DNA from: Mesorhabditis belari
Taxonomy: Eukaryota > Nematoda > Chromadorea > Rhabditida > Rhabditidae
DNA length: 64,000 nucleotides
NCBI GenBank assembly: GCA_958450365.1
Contig: CAUEEP010000922.1
Coordinates: 434,001 to 498,000, forward strand
Direction of reading: 5' to 3'
Positions 39,706 to 49,568 of this stretch are shown here, in pieces (position 1 is the first letter of the stretch; the number at the start of each line of letters is the position of its first letter). The translations under genes and the position numbers were made by a program. The notes under the pieces are model-generated. The model was not told the origin of the DNA, ran no database searches, and saw only the letters and a program-made list of their open reading frames with translations.

Positions 39706-42503
39706 TCAACCAAAAAGTTCCATTCGTGTGGCGCTGTGTCCAGGGGAGATCGTATTTGGCTTTGTCATGTTTTCGTATTGTGTCCTAAAAGCAATAAATT
39801 CTTCACTTTCGCGTAAAAACCCACCATAAAACTCGAGGCAAATAGTATGCGGTTCTGGGATCCTTTAGTTTGATGAGTTGCTGCATGGCGAGTGTTTCCA
39901 AGCTCGGTTGGAAGTCCAAAATATGAAGATCGTCGAGGTCTGCCAATCCAGACGCCGAATTATTTGCCGTGACACCAATGGGCCTAAAGAACCAAATGTT
40001 AAGTGTAAACAAAGGAAAACTTACATAGTGCCGCCAAAGAGGTAGAGTTTGTGATCAATAACAACAGTACATTGACGCCGTCTTGCTGATGGAAACTCTC
40101 CATTTGGCACAACCTAAGCAGAATGTTAAAGAACAATGAAAGTTTCACAGACCACTTCCCAGCTTCCAGTGTTTGGATCATAACAGTGCAAATCGTTGAA
40201 GTGTTTGTTTATTGTTCCTTGATAGCCACCAAAGGTATACATTCGACCACCGTACGCCCCTAAAATAAATTTGGCGTATTTGATGTCATTGTGTTGCAAG
40301 CTTACATGCAGAATGAGATCGACGCCCACAAGGCTTTGGTCCCGTTGCAACAGCTTCGCGCCATTCCAAAGTTTTCAAATTTAGAATCTAAAGTAAAAAG
40401 TTAGAATCGCGGTGGGAATAAAACCTGAAGGCGTTCATCGTAAATGTCCTTCGTTGAATGGAATTCACCCATTTGGTCGCTTCTCCCGCCAAACACGTAC
40501 ATATTGTCATCAAGAGCGACTGCGGTGTGGAAGTCTCGCCACAGAGGAGGAATACCCTAAAAATCTTTATTTCTTTAGAAAAAAAATCAGCAACAACCTT
40601 AGTAATCAGTTGCGTCCATCGTTGCCGCTTGAAGTCAAAAACATACGTTTCTTGGCTGAACCTTTGCAGATCCTCCTCAAAACCACCAAAAATGTACATC
40701 CTAAAATCAAATGAGCATCGAAACTTTTAATCAAATTACTTGGAGCCATAAACAACCGCTGAATGACCATCTCTAGCTGGCGGGCGTATCCCAGTGGTTT
40801 CAACAAGAGTCCACTGCAGTGTGCCTAAAAGCCAAGTATTAACGTCAAACATTATATAACCAACAAGGATTGAACTCGTGCAGCAGGGAACTCGCACCAA
40901 ATTCATCGTTTCTGCCACCCCAGAGATAGGCCTAAGCATCAAAGTTGTTATACAATTGTATCAAGAGTCAACCTTTCCATTGTACGCACAAACAGTGTGT
41001 CCGTATCGTTGATATGGCACTTGTTTAGGGAGGCGTTCTGCTGATCTAAAAGCAATGTTATGATGGTTCAAAAGAGTTAAGTTATTCATTCAGCCCAAAC
41101 GATAAAAGCTCTTACAATCTATCGTCGTCATCTTCGTCGACATCCATTTCTTCTCCAAGTATAGCGCCTCCCATAATGCGTTCGATCCTGTTGAGGCCAT
41201 CCATTTGTTCTTCTCGTCCTGTTGACCGATCCTTTGGTTGGCGTGGGATTCCTTCATTCGTTGCATGGACCGCTTGCCACCGATAGGTGTCTAAATCCAA
41301 AATATAGTTAATGACGAAATAAAGATAAACTCACGTGTATTAAGCACATGAATGTCGACTGGGATGTTGGATTCCTGCGGCTCACCAGAGCAATATCTTA
41401 AAAGCCAATGAAATAAAATTACATAGTTGGAAATGTAATTTAAGATTGATGGTTTTTAAAACAACTGTAATCTTAAGTGTTCAGATACTATTAGGTTGGT
41501 GGGAAAATAATCGAAATAAAAAAGACTCAAACTTTGTCTTTGATTTTAAAAGTCCTTTTGCGTCATTGATACTAAACTTTTAGCTAATTGTGATTTATAT
41601 ATGTTCTTCTCTTTTTTTTACTTTACAATCAGTCTTTATTTCGAATAAAAATTGAGTGTTTTAAGAGCATGGATAAGGAACAATTTCGGACACTTTTTTC
41701 TACGAGTTCAAGCTTGACCATACAGCAATAGAAGCGACTGGTAATATCAACAGGGCATTTGGCGAGGGAAGTGTTTCTTATGGTATGGTCGCTTTTTGGT
41801 TTTGGCGATTTCACTCGGGCGATTAGACGTTTCATGACAAAGAACGTCAAGGAAGGCCTCCCAGGGTTGACGATGAAGAACTGGAAAAACTGGTGGACGG
41901 AGATTCGACCAAAACATCTCGAGAATACGCACAGGACCTTCAGGTTGATCATTCAACAATTTTGGCTCATTTGAAACCAATCGGAAAGGTAAAGAAGATG
42001 GAGCAATGGATCCCGCACGAATTAAGCGACTCTCAGAGGCTGCAGCGTCTGACAGCCGCCTCGACGCTTCTAACCCGAAATGAAAAAGCAAAGATGAAAA
42101 GCCCAAACACACTGCAAAGCCAGAGATTCATCAAAAAAAAGTGATGATTACTGTTTGGTGGTCCATGTAAGGAATAATACATTTTTCTTTCTTGAAAACA
42201 CGAAATTCTATGAATTCGGACCAATATATTTTGGAAATAGAAAAAATGCATACAAAATTGAGAATTTTGGACCCAGGTTTGGTGAATCGGAAAGTTTTGG
42301 ACTTGAAGTTAGAGGCTTCAAATTTCGATTATTTTCCCACCAACCTAATATTACTACTAACATGACAAACTTGCAATTACTCGTTATTTAACATAAAATA
42401 AAACAATCCCCCACCCGCCAAAGGTCCAGACGTGTCCATCAATTGTCACAGCCGCATGGTTCACCCGTCGTGGTCCTCCTGTTAGCGCCACTGTCCACAA
42501 CAT
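39706..42503 (-). CDS. KLHDC3: Kelch-repeat protein, KLHDC3 ortholog
   Basis: Beta-propeller kelch protein; vertebrate KLHDC3 is a substrate receptor of a cullin-2 ubiquitin ligase that reads C-terminal degrons. Thirteen exons give 433 aa: 42415-42503, 41335-41396, 41116-41290, 40973-41045, 40865-40931, 40740-40824, 40598-40700, 40425-40556, 40306-40387, 40153-40259, 40025-40113, 39825-39983, 39706-39784. The protein begins MLWTVALTGGPRRVNHAAVT, the family's start, just after a TTTTAG acceptor (probable trans-splice site). Kelch signatures include RYGHTVCAYNGKVYLWGGRN, ARDGHSAVVYGS, MYIFGGFEED, MYVFGGRSDQMGEFHS, GRRSHSA and RMYTFGGYQGTINKHFNDLH; the C-terminus has DLHILDFQPSLETL. Relative to the vertebrate family it has about 45 extra residues between the first two kelch repeats, including EEMDVDEDDDDR. 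Intron 1 (about 1 kb) holds a mariner element. Confidence 0.94.
41491..42348 (+). mobile_element. Internally deleted mariner-family transposon with intact 27-bp ends
   Basis: 858 bp, flanked by TA (41489-41490, 42349-42350). The terminal inverted repeats TTAGGTTGGTGGGAAAATAA, running on into TCGAAAT, match perfectly for 27 bp. The interior holds a broken transposase on the plus strand: an N-terminal part (about 41660-42110, including VDDEELEKLVDGDSTKTSRE and WIPHELSDSQRLQRL) interrupted by frameshifts, then KVMITVWWSM (about 42138), then GLVNRKV joined almost directly to the 3' end. The middle and end of the DDD catalytic domain are missing. Full-length mariners are about 1.3 kb, so roughly a third is gone. 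It lies in intron 1 of KLHDC3, antisense to that gene. Confidence 0.9.
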
Positions 42504-43043
42504 GTCCTAAAAATACAATTTGGGAAACTAAGGCATTGATAAGATTTACAAACGAAATAAATAAGACTTGGGAAAAAGTTAACAAGGAAACAATTAATAA
42601 AGAAGCGTAAAGATTTTCAAAAAGTTCAATCGTTGCTAGTTTTTAGTAACTGGGGAACACTGCTTATTGTTTAAATCCAACAAAATGACTAGCTACGCCC
42701 CGTAGCGACCAGGCACACCGCATTATCGGACTTATCTCTACGACTCGGAAGAATCACGTTTTTTTCAAAACATGTGCCGTCATTTCTAAAAAACAAAACC
42801 TCAGGCCGGCCACCTGACTCGTTTTTTAGCTTTAAAAAATGAGGTCGAAAGCGGAGATATGCAGTAAAGATAAAAGGAAGCAAAATGCTCTTTGTCCGAT
42901 CATTTAACTGGGTTTAAACGTAAAGGATCAGTGAAATACGCTGCAAAATAACTGCTAAGAGTAACAAAAGTCAAGTATAACTAAGGGAAAACTAGAATAC
43001 AGTAAAGTCAAGCAGAACTATGACATTAGAGCTGGGAGAAAGC

Positions 43044-43171
43044 GCGCTTTGCGGGGTAGGCTAATTGTAGATCTCAATAAGTGCAACAAAATGAAACCAA
43101 AATCATAAAGATTGGTCCACTTAGCAGAAATTTATGGTGAGTTGCGGAAATTAGCCTACCCTGCTTTGCAA
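43044..43171. repeat. Inverted repeat, ends GGGTAGGCTAATT
   Basis: Left GCGGGGTAGGCTAATT and right AATTAGCCTACCCTGC are inverted, and GCTTTGC lies outside both. MITE-like. Confidence 0.65.
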
Positions 43172-43268
43172 CTCAAGGAAAATGAAAAAATTGATTGCCT
43201 AAATGATCGTTGTTGACTCTTTATACAGTAGGAGCATCATTTAGGATAGACATTAAAAAAAGTAAGGT

Positions 43269-43375
43269 AATTTTTGGGGATAGGCTACTTTGCGCGAATT
43301 TTTTTGCGCAACAGGGTCAGCAAATGACCCTGTGGCACAAATAAAATGGCAGAAATTAGCCTACCCCAATTTTTG
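43269..43375. repeat. Second inverted repeat of the GGGGTAGGCTAATT family
   Basis: Left AATTTTTGGGGATAGGCTAC and right AATTAGCCTACCCCAATTTT are inverted; the centre has a second hairpin, CAGGGTCA...TGACCCTG. Confidence 0.65.
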
Positions 43376-45507
43376 TCGGCAACACCTATGCTTTTGCCTT
43401 CGTCCGATTTATTCCAAAACAGTTCTTTTTTGTTTTCGTTACCAAGGAAAGTGTTTGAAATTGAAATGTCATTACAATAGAGCAATCGGGGTGATTGGAC
43501 AGAGGAATGTGTTTGTTTTTATAGAAATGGAATAACAATTCGAATTTAGTATGCATTTTTGACATTTAGGTGTCTTATTTGACTTTATGAATGGCTAAAG
43601 TTATTTGCAGAGCGTTGAATGGGCGTCTTTTACAAACACTGTCTCATAAATCGATCAAAACTTGATTGAATTACTCAACGGTCTGTGTCAAAGGGACCAA
43701 TCCACCGTTATTCAGGAAAAAGAGAAAGAAAGGTAAACTTTGTAAAATTGTCTAGATGCCATTCGTTAAATTTATCATTAAACTGATCAAGAGAAAGCTA
43801 GATTTCTCGAGATTTTGAAGGCAATCTCGGCAATAAATTTGTTTCAGGAAAAAGAGAGAAATCGGTCACACAAAAAAGCTCAGTCTTATAGCTGGGACGT
43901 GTGTGGTGTCGGGTTTGTGGAAAAACGGGCTGAAAATTCAAGGTCGGTTTGGCAGTGGGCCGTCAAAGGCAGCGAAAGGATAGAGACAGAGGGAAAAGAT
44001 TGCAAAGAATTGCAAAGAATAGAGAAAACGAGAGAACAGCCAATCCAGAGAGATCTCTTTTTGAAGAGAAACAGATGGGGAGTGCCCCTTCTCGAGAAAC
44101 GAGAAAGGGTTATCCTCAATGAACTCTCCCAGTCAACAACAATACATGCCCTTCCTGTTTGTGCCCACGGAATAGCTGCAAGGGGCGGCAAGGCCGTCAA
44201 CAAAATCCCCAACAAGGCACCGTTTAGAGTCTAGTGCATCAAATTTCGAAAGAGTTTTCCCATCTGGAGAATCTCGAGTTTGTTGATGAAAGGAGTTCCG
44301 CTAGAAGATTTCGGATTCCAGAAAAGTCACGATACCTATTGCTGGATGTTCAAGTGGCAAAATAACAAGGATGGCAATCATAAGCAGGCAATCATTTAGG
44401 CTAATCATAAGCAGGTTTATCACTCCTGTGATCCGGAAAATAACAAATCCAATCTCAAACTCTTGTCATCATAGCAAAATGGCAAACTCGTACAGTCGTT
44501 TCAAAACGCGAAAAGAAGACGTTTGTGTCGTTGGTTTATCGAAAAATCGAAGGATTCACATAAAGGAAATTTTAGTGTTTTGTGAAAGAGCAAAGAAACT
44601 TTCTTCAACTTCAACAAAGCAAAAGAACCAAAAATTCAGAGATAATGTAGATGAAAAAGTTAATAAAAGTCATGAGGAATTCTTCTTATTGATACAACTA
44701 ATTGTAAAGCCAAAAGAGAAACCTCAGCCGCTTTCTTTTGGATTCAAAATCCTAAGGATTAGGTCTGAAAAGGATGATGGGCGTTTGCAAATGGCAGAAA
44801 ATAATGATTCTTTTTAGCTATTCTTCTTTTTCTCTCCCTTTTTCCCTTTCTACGGCTAGTCGACCATAAAACCAGTACGCGGCTGCCCAAAGCAAAAGCC
44901 TTGACTTTTCCCCCTCACAACAAACAGGGCGGACAAAACCCCCGCACACTCAATGGCATGGATTGCAAGAAAAAAAAGGAATGATTTAAAAACAAAGTTT
45001 CACTCAAATGATGGATCAGGTTAAACATTTACAGCATTTTATGCAGACTTTCGAGTCGTTGACATGTATAAAGCACAGAAAAGTACGGTGAAAAGGAAAT
45101 CGAAGAGCATTTCCGAGATTTCCGATCATTTACTAACAGAAGAAAGACTACAAATCACGAAAGTCCGAAAATCACGAAATTGTCATTCTTTATTACTTTG
45201 AATAGTGTTCTCAAGTGAAAAATCATAGAAAAAGACCATGTGGTTGTGAAAAGATTTGAAGTGAGACAGAAACCGGGGAGGGCCAGAGCGCGGCAAACTT
45301 CAAGACAGCCAAACAACTCGTGCAAACAAACTCTCTTCACTTTTTCATCCATTTCCCTTGACTTACTACTTTCCAATACTCTTTCCCGTTCTTTTTACTG
45401 TCTAATGAAAATTTCTGTGTGAAGCAGAATACAGATATCAATACTTTGATTAAATTCATTTTTGATAATCGTCCGTTAGCAGTTGTTTCCGGTAATTGAC
45501 TGAGATA

Positions 45508-45535
45508 CCGTATTTCTTCGAATAGAAGACCGGGT
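45508..45535. repeat. Solo end of the CGTATTTCTTCGAAT MITE family
   Basis: CCGTATTTCTTCGAATAGAA, then GACCGGG, matches the complement of the right end of the element at 3418-3515; TA precedes it. I find no opposite end nearby. Confidence 0.6.
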
Positions 45536-47458
45536 AAAGAGTATGATCGCGTACTCCTGCGTAGCAGCCCTTTTTAAAATTTCTTTTCTGCATAAAAGCT
45601 TTCAATCAAGTGCTATAGAGCTGGAAAATGGCTCAAAAATCTGTTAGCTCATGTGGTATTACTACAAAAGTTTTGGAAAATTTCTCAATTCAATCTTATC
45701 ATTTCTATCAATTTCTCAAGAAAGCAGAGTGGATTTGAAAAAAAAATTGAGAATTTGAAAAATTGAGAAAGAGCAAACGAAAAATTGAGGAGGAGAATGA
45801 CCGTCCTATGTGTTTATGCCAGAAATGGATGGGAAGAGCAATTCGAGAAAAGAAAAGGTCAAAACATTCATTTCATTTGAAAAACAGAGAAAGAAATTGA
45901 GAGTTTGGAAGAAGAAAAAAAAAAGAAAGCGGAAAAGGAATTCCCTCAATTTTGTGCCATCGATGGTTCTCGGGAAAAGGAAAAGAAGAGATGAAAAGAA
46001 AGAAAATAAAAAGAACAATCCTTTCTTCCTTTCTTTTTTTTTTCTTTTACCTAGGGGTAGATCATTATCTTTGAGAGAGGATACCCCTTGGCTATGAGGA
46101 GTTCATTTCAACAAGAGATTGAGGGTCTAGGACGAGAGTCAAAACCGCAAAGTTTGAAATTTGAAATTTGAAAGCTTGAGTCCAGTCAAGTAAACGTTTC
46201 TTGGCTATGTGTTTTTTGCTCAAATTTTGTTTACTATTTATAATGACAGAATTAAAGTTTCATAAGTGAAGATGGAAAAGGAAATGTTTTCAATTCTTCC
46301 GGGTCTGTCAATTTTCCGGATGAGATCAAATCTCAAGAAATATTTTCATGAAGAATTAAATAATTAATTTTAAACACGCGATAATGATCAGTAAGGAAGA
46401 GTGCTGACAACTTTCCTTTTTCCATCTCAAAAGTCAACCTTGAACAGAAAAATCACCACCGTCAAGTAGTCTATCTTGGCTGTTAAAAAAGACAAAGGAG
46501 GAAGTTCGATAAAGTTGAAAAGATTTTTAATATTTAAAAAGGTGTAGCAGAGTTAAGTAGAAATTTTAATGAAAATTCAAAATAAGGAAATTTTCAAAGA
46601 TTGAAGATTGAGGAGGAAATTTCTTTGGCAGACCAGAAAGAAAATATAAAATTAAAATTCCGCTATAAAGGCTGGAAATTTGCAAGAAAAGATCGAACAT
46701 CAAGAAAACGGAAGAAAAATACTTGAGAATTGGGATTTTAGCCGGGTCAACTAGTTGAAGTATGAGGAAATACACCACTTGTAACCTTTAGGGGAAAACC
46801 TCCGATTGCCTTGAGTGTCGATGAAGAAGAATCTGCTTCCTATCATGACTCATTCGAAAATTCATTTACCCAATGCTTCAAGGAATCTCGCAACACAAAA
46901 ACCCAATCAGACACAGAAATAGACAGGTCAACAAATAGCGACTAATTGAGAGCCAACACCGAAAATGAGAGAAAAAAGGACAAGACTTCAAAGGGGAACT
47001 CCCACAAACGGAAAAAGAGGAAAAGGAGTGAGAATGAAAAGGAATCGAAGCGGACAATGAACCCGAGAGTTCTCCTTTCCCATTCTCTTCTTCACCAACT
47101 CCACTTTACCTTTCTCATTTTTATTTCTCTGTTGTAATCTTACATTTTGATCTTACGCACGTGGTGCCATCCCTTTTTAAATGCAAATTTAATAATTTGA
47201 ATGCCAACTTGAACTGAATTTATCTGCAAATTTCCGCGCCCATCTTTTGTGCCGTTTTTTATGAATTTTTGTATACTTGAGTTCTACGGTATCTTCAAAT
47301 TTCGTTTACAAAACCCACTTTTCAATAACTGTTTCGTCATCGGATAACAAAATGGAATCTGTTCACAGAAATGCGAGCTAGCTCCTGTAATAACCAACAC
47401 CTTTCTGTAAAATGTTTATTACCCGTTTTGAAAAGTGCTTACAAAGATGCACACACAA

Positions 47459-49038
47459 CTATTTTAGCATCGGCTTCTTTTTAGCCAGACCTCCTGCAGC
47501 GGTTGACGGACGTTTTTTGGGCTTCTGTGGCGGGAGGGGAAATACGGCTCTAAATTTCGCAATTGTCAGTTATTTGGTACTAAACAGCTCACTTGCAAAC
47601 TTTGCAGATTGGCATAAATTGGCACATGATCGCCAAGCAAACTGAGCAAATCTAAAAGAGTCGACTTATTTTCAATTAGGAAAAACAACTTTAACAAAAT
47701 CACGTACCCAGGCTTGATTGACAAGTCGATTATGACAAATACAGGCGGCTCGATAATCGACTGTTCCCTCTGGAGGAGAGGAAAATGAAGTTCTTAATGA
47801 AGTTGGACAAAGGATGTGTGTCTAAAACAAATACAGATAAATCATAATAACAATTTTACCATCAAGGCTTTCAGCAACTCATCTGGTTTCGACACCCGCA
47901 GACATAATCCCCCAGTAATATCAGCAGCCTGTTGTAATAAAGGAGATGGATTGTCAAGGGCAACTACATCAACGCAATAACCTAAATTTAAGAGCAATTT
48001 AACTGATCTCGTCAATCACGTAAAATAGCTGCCTAAATAAAAGCGTACCATATTTATTTGCCGTGAAGAAAAGATTCATCAATTGACTGTGTTCCGTGAC
48101 AATTTCATCTCGCATCGATACTATTAGCACGCGATTATCCTTTGAGGCTTTCGTTTCTGTTGTAGCGATTGAATTGGTCGGCAAAGCCTCGGAGAGTGTA
48201 GTGCAAGTGTTCAGGTCTAAAATTGATAGAGTAGGATTGGCTAGTTTAATCGAAATGAAAAGATAGATAGTATATTTAACTCGAATGCAAAGACAGTGTA
48301 TTCAATGAATACATTGTCTTTGCATTCGAGTTAAATATCTATCTTATTATGACTAACCAAGACGTTCGCCCGTAAGCAATTCGTTTTAAAATTACACAAG
48401 CGTGTGGAGATAAACACAACAACTAAAATGATTACCAAAAAACCTACAGCAAAGACCGTGCGCAAGAGCGGGCGCAAGTGATGAATGTGCCGTGGAATCT
48501 TCAACGTTAAGACCATGTTCCAAAATTTCTCTAATTCCCTGAATCACCGCTCGAGATGTATCGAAAACGACATTTCCTTTTACGGACGAACGACTGTCGA
48601 ATATCACCTGAACGTCAAACATAACGCTGCCATTTGAGTTAGTGCATGGTTCTCAAAAAATACATACCTGTTTACTCGTATCAACACCGTATCCCAAAAT
48701 CAGCAACCCATTTGCAGCAGACATTGAGAGATGAGCATTCGTGAAGGCTACCTGCATACAACGATGCAACAATTGAATCTTGTAAAATAATTCGAGTAAA
48801 TAGTAAATACTGACTTTTTATCAATGGGAATGTCTTAAAAACTAGATAGTAAATTTAAGACTCTTTTGTCATTTTCTGTCTCAAGCAAAAAGTAGGCGAA
48901 AACTTTTTACACCGATGTAGAAAAAACTAAACTCACCAATGATCGTATAATTTCTGGAATAGCTTCATCTCCATGTGCTTCATTCATTTCACCCCAAGCA
49001 CACACACTACCCTCAATAATGACAACCACCGATGCCAT
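47459..49038 (-). CDS. GTF2H3: TFIIH subunit p34 (GTF2H3 / Tfb4)
   Basis: Non-catalytic core subunit of TFIIH, used in RNA polymerase II initiation and nucleotide excision repair; it pairs with p44 through its vWA and C4 zinc domains. About eight exons. The chosen ATG at 49036-49038 gives MASVVVIIEGSVCAWGEMNE, matching the family's N-terminal vWA strand (LLVIVVDxNPxxWG) although the metal-site Asp region reads IIEGSV. Then VAFTNAHLSMSAANGLLILG, DTSRAVIQGIREILEHGLN with SSLAPALAHGLC, DNRVLIVSMRDE, VDVVALDNPSPLLQQAADIT, GGLCLRVSKPDELLKALM, VDYRAACICHNRLVNQAW, ICSVCLAIMCQFMPICKVC (zinc-binding cysteines) and a basic tail KPKKRPSTAAGGLAKKKPML before TAG at 47459-47461. A near-loopless palindrome lies in one intron. 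Pcf-11 lies 530 bp upstream on the same strand. Confidence 0.92.
48261..48345. repeat. Near-perfect palindrome, about 40-bp arms, 1-nt loop, in a GTF2H3 intron
   Basis: Arms contain TTTAACTCGAATGCAAAGAC; they differ by one base (ACAGTG/ACAATG) and a 5-nt bulge near the outer end. The centre is TGTATTCA-A-TGAATACA. No target-site duplication or transposon-like termini seen. Confidence 0.9.
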
Positions 49039-49568
49039 CCCAACTTGAAAATTCTCTACATGGCATAAAACTTTATAATGCGCTTGCACAATAATAGTTA
49101 CAGAAATTGAACGTCCATAAAGCGTATTTCTTCAGAAAACATTTCTAATAAAAAAATTTATTCAATAAAACCGTATAAAATGTAAAAAATAACAAGTATA
49201 AAAGATGAGAAATATTTATTCGGAGTACGCGGTATTTTATCATCGCAAAAAAGATGAGGACTCCTTTTTCACCGAACTCTTCTATCCGTCGAGGAGATGA
49301 GAAAAAAGCTGAAAAGCAAGAGCAAATCTTCTATACGGCCAAACTTAAAAAATAAAGTTTGGATCACAGACTATTTTTGGTTTTTGTTTTAGCGAGCGGA
49401 ATATTTAGAGGAAATACTACTTTAAAAGATGACAAGCTATTTAATGTAGAATTTTTGTTTACTATAGAAAAACTCGATAATTCTACTTTTGGACTACGAC
49501 TTAGTTTTAGCGTCAATTTCAAACGCGCAAAAGATTGGTGAGATCAAAATTGAAACAAAACGACCAAA
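49039..49568. other. Spacer between pcf-11 and GTF2H3
   Basis: 530 bp, AT-rich, both neighbours on the minus strand. It includes the pcf-11 3' UTR. Too long for a typical 100-bp worm operon spacer but within the range of some nematode operons. Confidence 0.5.

Larger units (their letters stand above)
42504..47458. other. Gene-poor region upstream of KLHDC3 and downstream of GTF2H3
   Basis: About 5 kb. Two plus-strand ORFs (43815-44234, 139 codons; 44371-44817, 148 codons) lack recognisable domains, splice context or family resemblance, and I do not call them. Two related inverted repeats at 43044-43171 and 43269-43375 are listed. A lone MITE end lies at 45508. Polypurine tracts occur at about 45890-46020. 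Confidence 0.55.

Noticed and set aside
41629..42144. Separate coding gene inside KLHDC3 intron 1
   Set aside because: The ORFs are fragments of a broken mariner transposase bounded by the 27-bp inverted ends.
43815..44234. 139-codon plus-strand ORF in the gene-poor region
   Set aside because: No recognisable family, an equally long ORF on the opposite strand (43886-44215), and no trans-splice acceptor at the start; likely chance.
44371..44817. 148-codon plus-strand ORF, Lys-rich C-terminal half
   Set aside because: No homologous motif, no splice context, AT-driven codon use; cannot be supported without transcript evidence.
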